Assembly (NCBI RefSeq): GCF_028993555.1
Contig: NZ_CP118611.1
Span: 1,883,501-1,947,500, forward strand
Reading direction: 5' to 3'
DNA from: Ensifer adhaerens
GTDB taxonomy: Bacteria; Pseudomonadota; Alphaproteobacteria; Rhizobiales; Rhizobiaceae
Length of the DNA stretch: 64,000 bases
The position numbers and the translations under genes were made by a program. Every line of letters begins with the position of its first letter. Within the stretch, counting starts at the first letter, position 1. The notes below the pieces were generated by a model. The model made no database searches, was not told where the DNA came from, and was given only the letters and a program-made list of their open reading frames with translations. Positions 1-7,664 of this stretch are shown here, one piece after another.

Positions 1-622
1 TGGCGCCGCCGGCCGAGCGGATCGGCGCAACGTCGTCCGGATAGGCAAAGACCTTGCGGCAGAGATCGAGATCGACCATGCGTAGCGGCAGGCCGTGAGC
101 AAGCACGATCGCCAGCGCTTCCGGATCGGCAAAGGCATTGAATTCTGCGGATGCCGTGTGGTTGCCGCTGGTCACACCGCCACCCATCCAGGTGAGATCG
201 GCGATCCGGGCGGCAAGGTCCGGGCGGGCAAGGCAAAGGGCGGCAAGGTTGGTGAGTGGCCCGAGAGCGAGAATGCGCTTCGGCCCTTCCTGCTCCAGCC
301 AGGCCGAGAGCGCCGCAAAGGCGTCACTTGGCGGCAGTGCATCGGCTTGCGGCAGCGTCAGACCAGCGGTCGGCATGCCAGCTTCACCGAGGATGCGTTC
401 GGCCGTCTCGAGCCTGCCGAGCACCGGCAAAGCGCGCCCCTCGTGGATCGGGAAATCCCAGCCGAAGGAAAGCGCCGCGCTGGCGGCGTTGCGTTTCACC
501 TGGTCGATCGGCGTGTTGCCGAACACGAGCGAAACGCCGTCGATCTTCTCAGCGGCATGAAGGACGACGAGCACCGCAGCGATGTCGTCGAAGCCCATGT
601 CCGTATCGATCCAGACACCCAT
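1..622 (-). CDS. Nucleoside hydrolase (IunH family), C-terminus missing at window edge
   Basis: Predicted to hydrolyse the N-glycosidic bond of a ribonucleoside, giving base plus ribose. The N-terminus carries the family calcium-binding Asp cluster as IDTDMGFDD (residues 5-13, a variant of DTDPGxDD), and the later GPLTNLA segment also fits. 207 codons are present of the roughly 310 usual for the family; the 3' end lies outside the window. It starts at ATG 622, only 6 nt after the stop of the ABC ATPase, so it is the last visible gene of the LacI-ABC operon. This suggests the importer brings in a nucleoside or related compound; that link is inference. Confidence 0.9.
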   Translation of the reverse strand, partial: MGVWIDTDMGFDDIAAVLVVLHAAEKIDGVSLVFGNTPIDQVKRNAASAALSFGWDFPIHEGRALPVLGRLETAERILGEAGMPTAGLTLPQADALPPSDAFAALSAWLEQEGPKRILALGPLTNLAALCLARPDLAARIADLTWMGGGVTSGNHTASAEFNAFADPEALAIVLAHGLPLRMVDLDLCRKVFAYPDDVAPIRSAGGA

Positions 623-628
623 CTGACG

Positions 629-1657
629 TCAACCGAACTTCTTGAGGCGCGCAGCCTTGTCGACCGGGAGATCGAAGGCAATCGTAGAACCGGTTTCGCG
701 CGCCGCCAATGCGGCATCTTCCTCCGCCTTGATGGCGCCGAGCGACGTATCGAGCAGATACTCGCGCGTGCTGCCGGAGAAAGAGGCTCCGCGCACAGTG
801 CCTTGGAAAGGACCTGAACCAAGGGTCACCATGCGCGGACGCCACGCAAGCCCTGCCGTGTCAGGCGGCAGGGATCCGGAAAGATCGATCGGGCTGTTGC
901 CGGCCTTCAGCTTGCCGCCCTCGACGGCAAAGATGTTTTCGAAACCGACGAAGTCTGCGACGAAGCGCGAGACCGGGCGGTTGTAGATATCCTCGGGCGT
1001 GCCGATCTGCTCGATCGCGCCATTCAGCATGACGACGATCCGGTCCGCCAGCGACAGGGCCTCGCCCTGGTCGTGGGTGACGAAGATCATCGTGACGCCG
1101 GTTTCCTTCTGCACGCGCTGCAGCTCCGTGCGCATTTCGAGACGGAGGCGAGCATCGAGGTTCGACAGCGGCTCGTCGAGAAGCAGCACCTTCGGCTCCA
1201 TGACCATGGAGCGCGCGAGCGCTACGCGCTGCTGTTGGCCACCCGAGAGTTCGCCCGGCTTGCGGGCAGAGAACTTCGAAAGCCCGACGGACTTCAGGCC
1301 GGCCGTCACCTTGCTCTCGATCTCAGCCGCCGGCAGCTTCTTTAGCCGCAGGCCGAAGGCGACGTTCTCGAACACGGTCAGGTGCGGGAACAGCGCATAG
1401 GACTGAAAGACGAGGCCGACCGAGCGCTTGTTGGCGGAAACGCGGGTGATGTCGGCGCCGTCAAGCTTGATTGCACCGGAAGCCGGCGACAGCAAACCGG
1501 CGATCGAGCGCATCGTCGTCGTCTTGCCGCAACCGGACGGCCCCAGGAACGCCACCAGTTCGCCCTTGCGGATCGAAAGGTCAAGGTCCTTCACCGCAAC
1601 GGTTTCGCCATAGGCGAGCGTCAGTTTTTCAAGGCTGAGGAAAGCGGCGTCAGACAT
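629..1657 (-). CDS. ABC importer ATPase, PotA/FbpC-type
   Basis: A 342-residue ATPase that energises the importer encoded upstream. It shows Walker A (GPSGCGKTTT, about residues 38-47), a Q-loop (VFQSYALFPHLT), the signature LSGGQQQR and Walker B (VLLLDEPLSNLD), followed by a C-terminal TOBE-like region typical of spermidine/putrescine and ferric importers. All catalytic residues are present. ATG 1657 was chosen because the frame upstream is non-homologous and this start gives the 8-nt overlap with the preceding permease expected in an operon. The substrate cannot be read from the ATPase. Confidence 0.95.
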   Translation of the reverse strand: MSDAAFLSLEKLTLAYGETVAVKDLDLSIRKGELVAFLGPSGCGKTTTMRSIAGLLSPASGAIKLDGADITRVSANKRSVGLVFQSYALFPHLTVFENVAFGLRLKKLPAAEIESKVTAGLKSVGLSKFSARKPGELSGGQQQRVALARSMVMEPKVLLLDEPLSNLDARLRLEMRTELQRVQKETGVTMIFVTHDQGEALSLADRIVVMLNGAIEQIGTPEDIYNRPVSRFVADFVGFENIFAVEGGKLKAGNSPIDLSGSLPPDTAGLAWRPRMVTLGSGPFQGTVRGASFSGSTREYLLDTSLGAIKAEEDAALAARETGSTIAFDLPVDKAARLKKFG

Positions 1658-2429
1658 AGCGAGAGAATCCCAGGAAGCGTTCGGCAAGGAAGACGATGCC
1701 GATGGACATGAAGGCGAGCAGTGCCGAGAGGGCTGCGACCGACGGATCGTAGGTGATCTCCATGTAGGAGAGCATGTCGATCGGCAGCGTGCGCACACCC
1801 GGACCGGAGAGGAAGAGCGACACCGGCACCTGGTTGAAACTCGTCACGAAGCCGAGGATGAAGGCGGCAAGAATACCGCTGCGGATGTTCGGCATCACCA
1901 CACGGAAGAAGGCGCCGGCACGCGAGGAGCCGAGCAGGACGGCTGCCTCCTCGATATCGGAACGCAGGTTGTTGAGGCTCGCCGAGACGACGCGCACCGC
2001 ATAGGGCAGAACCAGCGCCGTATGGGCGAGGAACAGCGTCAGCGTGATGTTGAGGCCGAAGGGGACGACGATGTAGCGCAAGAGCGCCAGGCCGACGATG
2101 ATACCGGGCACGATGATCGGCAAGGAGACGATCGTGCGGATGGTTTCGCCGAAAGGCAGCTTATAGCGCGAGAGGGCGTAGGAGGCCGGCACGCCGAGCA
2201 CGAGGGCAGCCGCCGTGCCGCCGATCGCAAGCAGCATCGAGATCGCGAAGCTCTCCTGGAAACTCTCGACCGTGAAGACCTTGGCGACCCATTTGAGCGA
2301 GAAACCCTGCGGCGGGAAGGCCAGCGTCTCGCCGCCGGAAAGCGAGGCGGCGACGATGATGAAGAACGGCCCGATCAGGAAACCGATCACCAGAAACAGG
2401 ACGAGGGGAGAAAAGACGCGGGGTGTCAT
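1650..2429 (-). CDS. ABC importer permease (PotC/ThiP-like), second subunit
   Basis: A 259-residue inner-membrane permease with several hydrophobic segments and the BPD EAA-type cytoplasmic loop (EEAAVLLGSSRAGAFFRVVMP) that docks on the ATPase. It starts at ATG 2429, giving an ATGA overlap with the other permease, and its stop overlaps the ATPase start by 8 nt. It pairs with the gene at 2426-3253 as a heterodimeric channel of the polyamine/iron importer class. Confidence 0.93.
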   Translation of the reverse strand: MTPRVFSPLVLFLVIGFLIGPFFIIVAASLSGGETLAFPPQGFSLKWVAKVFTVESFQESFAISMLLAIGGTAAALVLGVPASYALSRYKLPFGETIRTIVSLPIIVPGIIVGLALLRYIVVPFGLNITLTLFLAHTALVLPYAVRVVSASLNNLRSDIEEAAVLLGSSRAGAFFRVVMPNIRSGILAAFILGFVTSFNQVPVSLFLSGPGVRTLPIDMLSYMEITYDPSVAALSALLAFMSIGIVFLAERFLGFSRYV

Positions 2430-3253
2430 CGCTTGTTCCTCGCGGTGGCAAGCCGTTTCAGGAGAAGATTGGCGGCAAAGCTCATGACGATCAGGATGAA
2501 GGCGATGACGCTGGCGGCGACGAAGTCGTTGGCGACGGTGACGCGCTGATAGAGCAGCGTTTCGAGCATCAGCACCTTGGAGCCGCCGAGGATCGCCGGC
2601 GTGATGTAGGCCGTGAGCGAGCCGGTGAAGACCAGGGTACCACCAATAACAAGGCCTTCCTTGGTCAGCGGCAGGATCACCTTGAAAAACACCTGGAACC
2701 AATTCGCACCGAGAACGCGGGCTGCCGGGATCGCGTCCTTCGGCATGTTTTCGAGCGCGCTGATCAGCGACAGGACCATCAGCGGCAGGAAGAGCTGCAA
2801 CAGGCCGATGAACACGGCCGTCTCCGTAAAGAGAAACCGGATCGGCTCGTCCGAAAGGCCGACGAGCTGGAGCGCCTGGTTGACGATGCCGGTGCGGCCG
2901 AGAATGACGATCCAGGCGTAGGTGCGGGCGACCGACGAAATCATCAGCGGCAGCACGACGAGGCCGATCATCTGTCCTTTATTGCGCGGCGAAAGATTGA
3001 CGATGGCAAAGGCTGCGGCATAGCCGATGACCGCGGAGACGGCGGTGACCATCAGGCCGAGCCGGAAGGTGCGCAGGAAGACCGTGCGGTTCAGCGGATC
3101 GGAAAAGAAGGTCGTATAGGCCGACAACGACCAACTGTCGGCGCTGCGAAAGCCTTCCGCCAGCAGGATCACCACCGGCGCCAGAAAGACGATCGCCGCA
3201 AAGACCGCTGCGGGCAGAGCGAGCGCCAGGGCTTCGGCGCGGTTCTGGAACAT
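2426..3253 (-). CDS. ABC importer permease (PotB-like), first subunit
   Basis: A 275-residue inner-membrane permease. An N-terminal hydrophobic helix (LALALPAAVFAAIVFLAPVV) and an EAA-type loop (AIPAARVLGANWFQVFFKVILP) are visible. ATG 3253 is preferred over an in-frame TTG 15 nt upstream because GGAAGAAGG sits directly before the ATG. About 100 nt separate it from the stop of the binding-protein gene, and the two still look co-transcribed. Confidence 0.93.
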   Translation of the reverse strand: MFQNRAEALALALPAAVFAAIVFLAPVVILLAEGFRSADSWSLSAYTTFFSDPLNRTVFLRTFRLGLMVTAVSAVIGYAAAFAIVNLSPRNKGQMIGLVVLPLMISSVARTYAWIVILGRTGIVNQALQLVGLSDEPIRFLFTETAVFIGLLQLFLPLMVLSLISALENMPKDAIPAARVLGANWFQVFFKVILPLTKEGLVIGGTLVFTGSLTAYITPAILGGSKVLMLETLLYQRVTVANDFVAASVIAFILIVMSFAANLLLKRLATARNKR

Positions 3254-3354
3254 CCTTCTTCCTTTCAAGGCATTCGTTGGCGCGGCCTACCCCCCGAAGG
3301 CGCCGCAGCGTCCACCGGCCGACCGGGCCGGCCGGTGGAATTCAGTCGCTTGGC

Positions 3355-4377
3355 TTACTGGCCGACCTGCGCGTTCCACTCCGACAGCCACGCTTCGCGG
3401 TTGTCGAGGGCGACGGCCGACGGGATCAGCTTCAGGTTCTTCACGGTCTCCTCGCCGTAGGTCAGGTTCTCGGCGATCTCGGGCGAGACCTTGACGTCCT
3501 TGTTGGCCGGGCTGTCGACCAGCTTTTCGGCAAGCGCGGTCTGGATTTCGGTCGAGAGCCAGAAGTCCATGAACTCAAGCGCCAGGTCCTGGTTTTTGCC
3601 GCCCTTGGTCAGCACCATGACGTTCATCCCGCCGGTCTGGCCTTCCTTCGGTGTTGCCCACTTGATCGGCAGGCCGAGCTTGGTGAAGCCTTCCCAGGAG
3701 AAGCGGCCGATCGGAGCGGCCCAGATCTCTTCCTGCTGCATCAGTTGCACGAGCTGCGACGACTTGACGTAGAAAGTGACGATATCGTCCTTCTTGGCGC
3801 CGACGGCGGCGATCGCTTCCTTGAGATCAGGCGTGTTCTTGCCGATGGCTTCGCCGACCATGTAGAGCGCCGGCGGGCCCTGGTTGGTGGTGACATTCGG
3901 GAACGCGACGTGGCTGGCGTTCTCATCGCTCAGGAGATCGGCCCAGGAGTTCACCTCCATCTTGTCGGAGCGATAGACAATCGAGGTTGCGTAGAAGGTG
4001 TAGCCGACGCTCATGCCGTCGCCGTTCGGGTCCTTGGCGAGATCATAGAGCTTGTTGAAGTTCTGGAGTTTCGAAGTATCGATCTTTTCGATGAGATCGG
4101 CACGCGAAGCCGAGAGCGCGTCGGCCATCGAGACGACAGCCATGTCGACGACCGGGCTTGCCTTGTTGGCTTCCATCTTCGCCAGGCGCTCGACGCTGTT
4201 GCCGGTCTCGACCACGAGCTTGCAGCCGCACTTCTGTTCGAACGGCGTATAGACCAGTTCCTTGAAGGCGTCCTGGGCAAAGCCGTAGACGGAAATGGTG
4301 AGCGTCTTTTCCTGAGCAGACGCGGCTGGGGCGGCGACGAGCAAGAGCGCGCTCGAGGCAAGCAGGAACTTCTTCAT
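3355..4377 (-). CDS. Periplasmic solute-binding protein of the spermidine/iron class
   Basis: A 340-residue exported binding protein. It has a classical signal peptide (MKKFLLASSALLLVAAPAASA, predicted cut near residue 21) followed by TLTISVYGFAQDAF, the usual start of family 1 binding proteins. Other family-like stretches are GGMNVMVLTKGGKN and the C-terminal DNREAWLSEWN. The ligand is not determined by sequence; the downstream nucleoside hydrolase and LacI regulator hint at a nucleoside or sugar-like ligand. Its ATG overlaps the LacI stop (ATGA at 4374-4377), so regulator and importer are translated as one operon. Confidence 0.93.
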   Translation of the reverse strand: MKKFLLASSALLLVAAPAASAQEKTLTISVYGFAQDAFKELVYTPFEQKCGCKLVVETGNSVERLAKMEANKASPVVDMAVVSMADALSASRADLIEKIDTSKLQNFNKLYDLAKDPNGDGMSVGYTFYATSIVYRSDKMEVNSWADLLSDENASHVAFPNVTTNQGPPALYMVGEAIGKNTPDLKEAIAAVGAKKDDIVTFYVKSSQLVQLMQQEEIWAAPIGRFSWEGFTKLGLPIKWATPKEGQTGGMNVMVLTKGGKNQDLALEFMDFWLSTEIQTALAEKLVDSPANKDVKVSPEIAENLTYGEETVKNLKLIPSAVALDNREAWLSEWNAQVGQ

Positions 4378-5453
4378 GGCTGGTGTCCTCCTTCGGTGAC
4401 GGATGTGGCTGCGGTGATGGGGGGATGAATGGAATGACCTGCAGGTGGTGCGGCGGCCGATTGCCTGACGACCAGATGCATCGGCACCTTGGATGTCTCG
4501 GCCGTAACCGGCGCGCCGATCGACGGATCGGACGGGTCGCGCTCGCTGATCGCCTTGACGAGGGCAGCGACCGCAATGGCCGCGATCTCGGTCATATCCA
4601 TGCGCGCGGTGGTCAGCGCCGGCGTGATGACCGGCGCCCAGATCAGGTCGTCGAAGCCGGTGACGCTCGCTTTTTCCGGAACATTGATGCCGGCGCGCTG
4701 CAGTTCGGTCAGCGCCCTGAGCGCATGCAGGTCGGAGATGCAGGCGAAGGCGGTGTAACCGTCCGCAACTTTTTCGGCGAGCCCGAGCGAGCAGCCCTTG
4801 CCGGAAACCCTCTCCAGCGGCTCGATCCAGAGCGTATCCGTGTGGCAGCCATCGCCGAAGACCGAGCGGATACCGCCGGCACGATCGTTCTGCACGTTGG
4901 AAGCGGGATTGTTGCCGATGATCAGCACGCGCCGGTGCCCGAGCGCCTTCAGATGCGCGGCGATCTGTTGGCCGCCACCCCAATGGTCGGCGGCAACCGT
5001 GTTGCCGGGCGTCGAGGGCGTGTCGATGACGGCGACCGGACAGCCGACATCGGCGATGCGGGTACCGCGCCGCGGCACGATCACCAGGCCGTCGACGTCG
5101 CGATCGATCAGCCGCTCGATCGCCTTGGTCTGGGTCGAAACGTCGCCGCGCGAGTCCGCTATCAGCACGCCGTAGCCGGATGACGAGGCGGCAAGCTCGA
5201 TCGCCTGGGCGATCTGCGGGAAGAGCGGATTGGCGATGTCGGGGAGCACGAGGCCGATGACGCCGGTGCGCCCGGTCCTGAGCGCCCTGCCCGCCTGGCT
5301 CGGCACATAGCCGAGTTCGGCGGCGGTCGCGCGGATCTTTTCCACCATTTCGGCCGACACGCGGCCCTTGCCGGAGAGCGCGTTGGACACCGTCGCCGCG
5401 GACACGCCGAGCGTTCTGGCAATCCTCGTCAGTTTTGGTCCGGAACGCGCCAA
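4374..5453 (-). CDS. LacI-family transcriptional regulator
   Basis: A 359-residue DNA-binding repressor. The HTH and hinge lie near residues 8-55 (LTRIARTLGVSAATVSNALS, then GRVSAEMVEKIRATAAELGY), followed by a periplasmic-binding-protein-like effector domain (GVIGLVLPDIANPLFPQIAQ). The start is TTG 5453, since no ATG or GTG exists in frame before the upstream stop. It is the first gene of the importer operon and overlaps the binding-protein gene by 4 nt, so it probably controls its own operon through the palindrome at 5476-5493. The effector is unknown. Confidence 0.93.
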   Translation of the reverse strand: MARSGPKLTRIARTLGVSAATVSNALSGKGRVSAEMVEKIRATAAELGYVPSQAGRALRTGRTGVIGLVLPDIANPLFPQIAQAIELAASSSGYGVLIADSRGDVSTQTKAIERLIDRDVDGLVIVPRRGTRIADVGCPVAVIDTPSTPGNTVAADHWGGGQQIAAHLKALGHRRVLIIGNNPASNVQNDRAGGIRSVFGDGCHTDTLWIEPLERVSGKGCSLGLAEKVADGYTAFACISDLHALRALTELQRAGINVPEKASVTGFDDLIWAPVITPALTTARMDMTEIAAIAVAALVKAISERDPSDPSIGAPVTAETSKVPMHLVVRQSAAAPPAGHSIHPPITAATSVTEGGHQP

Positions 5454-5475
5454 GTCCGTGGTTTCCGCTATCGCA

Positions 5476-5493
5476 TGATTAAACGATTAATCA
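5476..5493. promoter_or_regulatory. Putative LacI-family operator
   Basis: TGATTAAACGATTAATCA is an 18-bp palindrome with only one mismatched position pair (8/11) and the central CG typical of LacI-family operators. It lies 23 nt upstream of the LacI start codon and so probably mediates autoregulation of the importer operon. The assignment to this regulator is inferred from position and symmetry. Confidence 0.7.
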
Positions 5494-5823
5494 CGCGATA
5501 TATCAGAATCCCCGAACTGTCGAATCCTTTTGCCGGCTCAGATCATTTTACAATTTGCGAGAGAATTTCTCTGTGGACGACAATCGGCTGACCTCTTGCC
5601 GCACAAAACGCCATTCTCGTGCGCTTTGGTAGCGCGACCAAAGACGGCGTGCACCTCGAATTCAAACGGATCCATCATGGCTTACTGATATATCTCCGCG
5701 AGCCGCCGCACCTGGAAAATCGAAACGCCCGTCTGCCCACCGGCCCCTGTCGCGGGCACAATTTTCAACTTCGGCGGACAAAAGGAACCAATTTTCCCAC
5801 TAAATTACTAGGGAATAAGTATG

Positions 5824-5875
5824 ATGCATCGCAATCACCCGATGGGGTACATTCGGGTGGCGGTGCGATCCGCAT
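5824..5875 (+). promoter_or_regulatory. Structured 5' leader (two-tier stem-loop) of the peptide-binding-protein gene
   Basis: The inner stem is CACCCGA (5836-5842) with TCGGGTG (5853-5859) around a 10-nt loop. The outer stem is ATGCATCGCA (5824-5833) with TGCGAT-CC-GCAT (5864-5875), carrying a 2-nt bulge. About 17 pairs form in total, ending 26 nt before the ATG at 5902 and 13 nt before the AGGAG ribosome site. This could be a leader that controls translation, an sRNA target or an mRNA stabiliser. No known riboswitch class was recognised. Confidence 0.5.
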
Positions 5876-5901
5876 AACAGGCATAAGCAGGAGTTTGGGA
5901 A

Positions 5902-7446
5902 ATGACGGGCACTATCATCGGCTTTGGCAAAATCTCGGGACATGGCCTTCGGGGCCGCGGCTCGACGCTCGCCGCCGCCACACTGGCGCTTACGCTGTCG
6001 ACGAGCGCGGTCGCCTTCGCCGAGGACGCAAAGTTCGACCCCAACGCCTCGATCACCATCGGTTCGCTCTACGAGCCGCAGAACCTCGACAACACCGCCG
6101 GCGCCGGTCAGGGCATCAACGAAGCCTTCAACGGCAATGTCTATGAAGCGCTGTTCACGCTGACCGATGCGGGCGACGTGCAGCCGGGTCTCGTCGCCGA
6201 GCAGAGCGTCAGCGAAGACGGTCTCACCTATACCTTCAAGCTCCGCTCGGGCGTTACCTTCCACTCCGGCGATCCGCTGACGGCGGCCGACGTCAAATAC
6301 AGCATCGAGCGTGTAACGGCTGAGCAATCCAAGAGCTCGCGCAAGAAGAGCCTCGCGACGATCAGCGCGATCGAGACGCCCGATGACCAGACTGTCGTCG
6401 TCAAGCTCACCGCACGCTCGATCTCGCTTCCCTACAATCTGAGCTACGTCTGGATCGTCAACGATGCGGCAAAGGACCTGAACGCCAGCGAAGACGGCAC
6501 CGGCCCCTATCGTCTCGACGAATGGCGCCGCGGCTCGTCGCTCGCGCTGACCCGCAACGACAAATATTGGGGCACCGCACCCACCAACGGCGAAGTGGTC
6601 TTCCAGTACTTCACCGATGCGACCGCCCTCAACAATGCACTTTTGACCGGCGCCGTCGATATCATCACCAGCGTCCAGAGCCCGGATTCGATCGCCCAGT
6701 TCAAGGACAATCCTGATTTCACCGTCACGGCCGGCCAGTCGACCACCAAGGAACTGCTCGCCTTCAACGATCGCGTCGCTCCCTTCGACAATGTGAAGGT
6801 CCGCAAGGCGATCGCCCGCGCCATCGACGACAAGAAGCTGCTGACGTCGATCTGGGGCGAATACGGCACTCTGATCGGCTCCTTCGTTCCGCCGACCGAT
6901 CCCTGGTACGTCGATCTGACCGCCGTCGATGCCTATGACGTCGAAAGCGCCAAGGCGCTCTTGAAGGAAGCGGGCTTTGCCGACGGCTTCACGTTCAAGC
7001 TCGACACGCCGAACTACGACCCGCACCCGATCGTCGCGCAGTTCATCCAGAGCGAGCTCGCCAAGGTCAACATCAAGGTCGAGATCAACGTCATCACCGC
7101 CAACGAGTGGTACACCAAGGTCTACAAGGCGCATGATTTCCAGGCGACGCTGCAGGAGCACGTCAACCACCGCGACATCGTCTTCTACGGCAACCCGGAC
7201 TTCTACTGGGGCTACAACAACCCCAAGGTCGTTGACCTGATCAAGGCCTCGGAAGCGGCAGCCAACACCGACGAGCAAACAGCCAAGCTTCGTGAAGCCA
7301 ACACGATCATCGCCGAGGATGCCGCCAGCAACTGGCTCTACCTCTACCCGCAAATCGTCGTTTCGAGCTCGGCGGTGTCCGGCTACCCGGTGAACGGCCT
7401 CAATTCGCAGTTCTTTGCCTCTGGCATCAAGAAGAACGAGCAGTAA
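5902..7446 (+). CDS. Peptide ABC importer periplasmic binding protein (SBP family 5)
   Basis: A 514-residue DppA/OppA-like binding protein. A long signal region (residues about 1-40, cut near AVAFA-ED) precedes the family segment with YTFKLRSGVTFHSGDPLTAADVKYSI. The length is normal for the family. An AGGAG site at 5889-5893 supports ATG 5902. It heads the five-gene operon 5902-11027; a hairpin follows its stop and may lower downstream expression relative to the abundant binding protein. The ligand could be a di- or oligopeptide or another SBP5 ligand such as an opine or glycan fragment. Confidence 0.95.
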   Translation: MTGTIIGFGKISGHGLRGRGSTLAAATLALTLSTSAVAFAEDAKFDPNASITIGSLYEPQNLDNTAGAGQGINEAFNGNVYEALFTLTDAGDVQPGLVAEQSVSEDGLTYTFKLRSGVTFHSGDPLTAADVKYSIERVTAEQSKSSRKKSLATISAIETPDDQTVVVKLTARSISLPYNLSYVWIVNDAAKDLNASEDGTGPYRLDEWRRGSSLALTRNDKYWGTAPTNGEVVFQYFTDATALNNALLTGAVDIITSVQSPDSIAQFKDNPDFTVTAGQSTTKELLAFNDRVAPFDNVKVRKAIARAIDDKKLLTSIWGEYGTLIGSFVPPTDPWYVDLTAVDAYDVESAKALLKEAGFADGFTFKLDTPNYDPHPIVAQFIQSELAKVNIKVEINVITANEWYTKVYKAHDFQATLQEHVNHRDIVFYGNPDFYWGYNNPKVVDLIKASEAAANTDEQTAKLREANTIIAEDAASNWLYLYPQIVVSSSAVSGYPVNGLNSQFFASGIKKNEQ

Positions 7447-7477
7447 GCGAAACGACCTCGCTTTTCGCAGCAACAGG

Positions 7478-7502
7478 AGCCCCTGGATCGGATCCAGGGG
7501 CT
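7478..7502 (+). terminator. Strong hairpin after the binding-protein gene
   Basis: AGCCCCTGGATC-G-GATCCAGGGGCT is a perfect inverted repeat starting 31 nt after the stop codon. A realistic stem is about 10 bp. No U-tract follows (the next bases are TCGGCG), so it may act as an attenuator or mRNA 3'-end stabiliser, as often seen between binding-protein and permease genes, more than as a full terminator. Confidence 0.6.
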
Positions 7503-7664
7503 TCGGCGTTCCAAGATCGCGCCTTGGTTTCAATCCGGGCCGTTTCGGCCGGTGGGACGTAGGGCGTGCTAAAGTAGCCCCTCCGCTCTAGCCTCCCTCT
7601 CCGTTTTGATGCAAAAGCCAACTTCTCTGATCGCGGCGTCCCGTGAGAAGAAAGGAATGCAGCC

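Larger units (their letters stand above)
5454..5901. promoter_or_regulatory. Divergent intergenic region between the LacI operon and the peptide importer
   Basis: This 448-nt stretch holds no convincing gene. Besides the LacI palindrome it contains AGAGAATTTCTCT (5560-5572, perfect palindrome), CTTTGGT-6 nt-ACCAAAG (5624-5643, perfect 7-bp arms), an AT-rich TTCCC-12 nt-GGGAA element (5794-5815) and a large stem-loop at 5824-5875. These are plausible control sites for the divergent promoters, but no -35/-10 pair could be assigned with confidence. Confidence 0.6.

Noticed and set aside
5800..7533. Minus-strand open frame of more than 570 codons opposite the peptide-binding-protein gene
   Set aside because: It mirrors the codons of the SBP5 gene and has the low-complexity Val/Asp/Arg-rich look of a shadow frame; no ribosome site or domain was seen.
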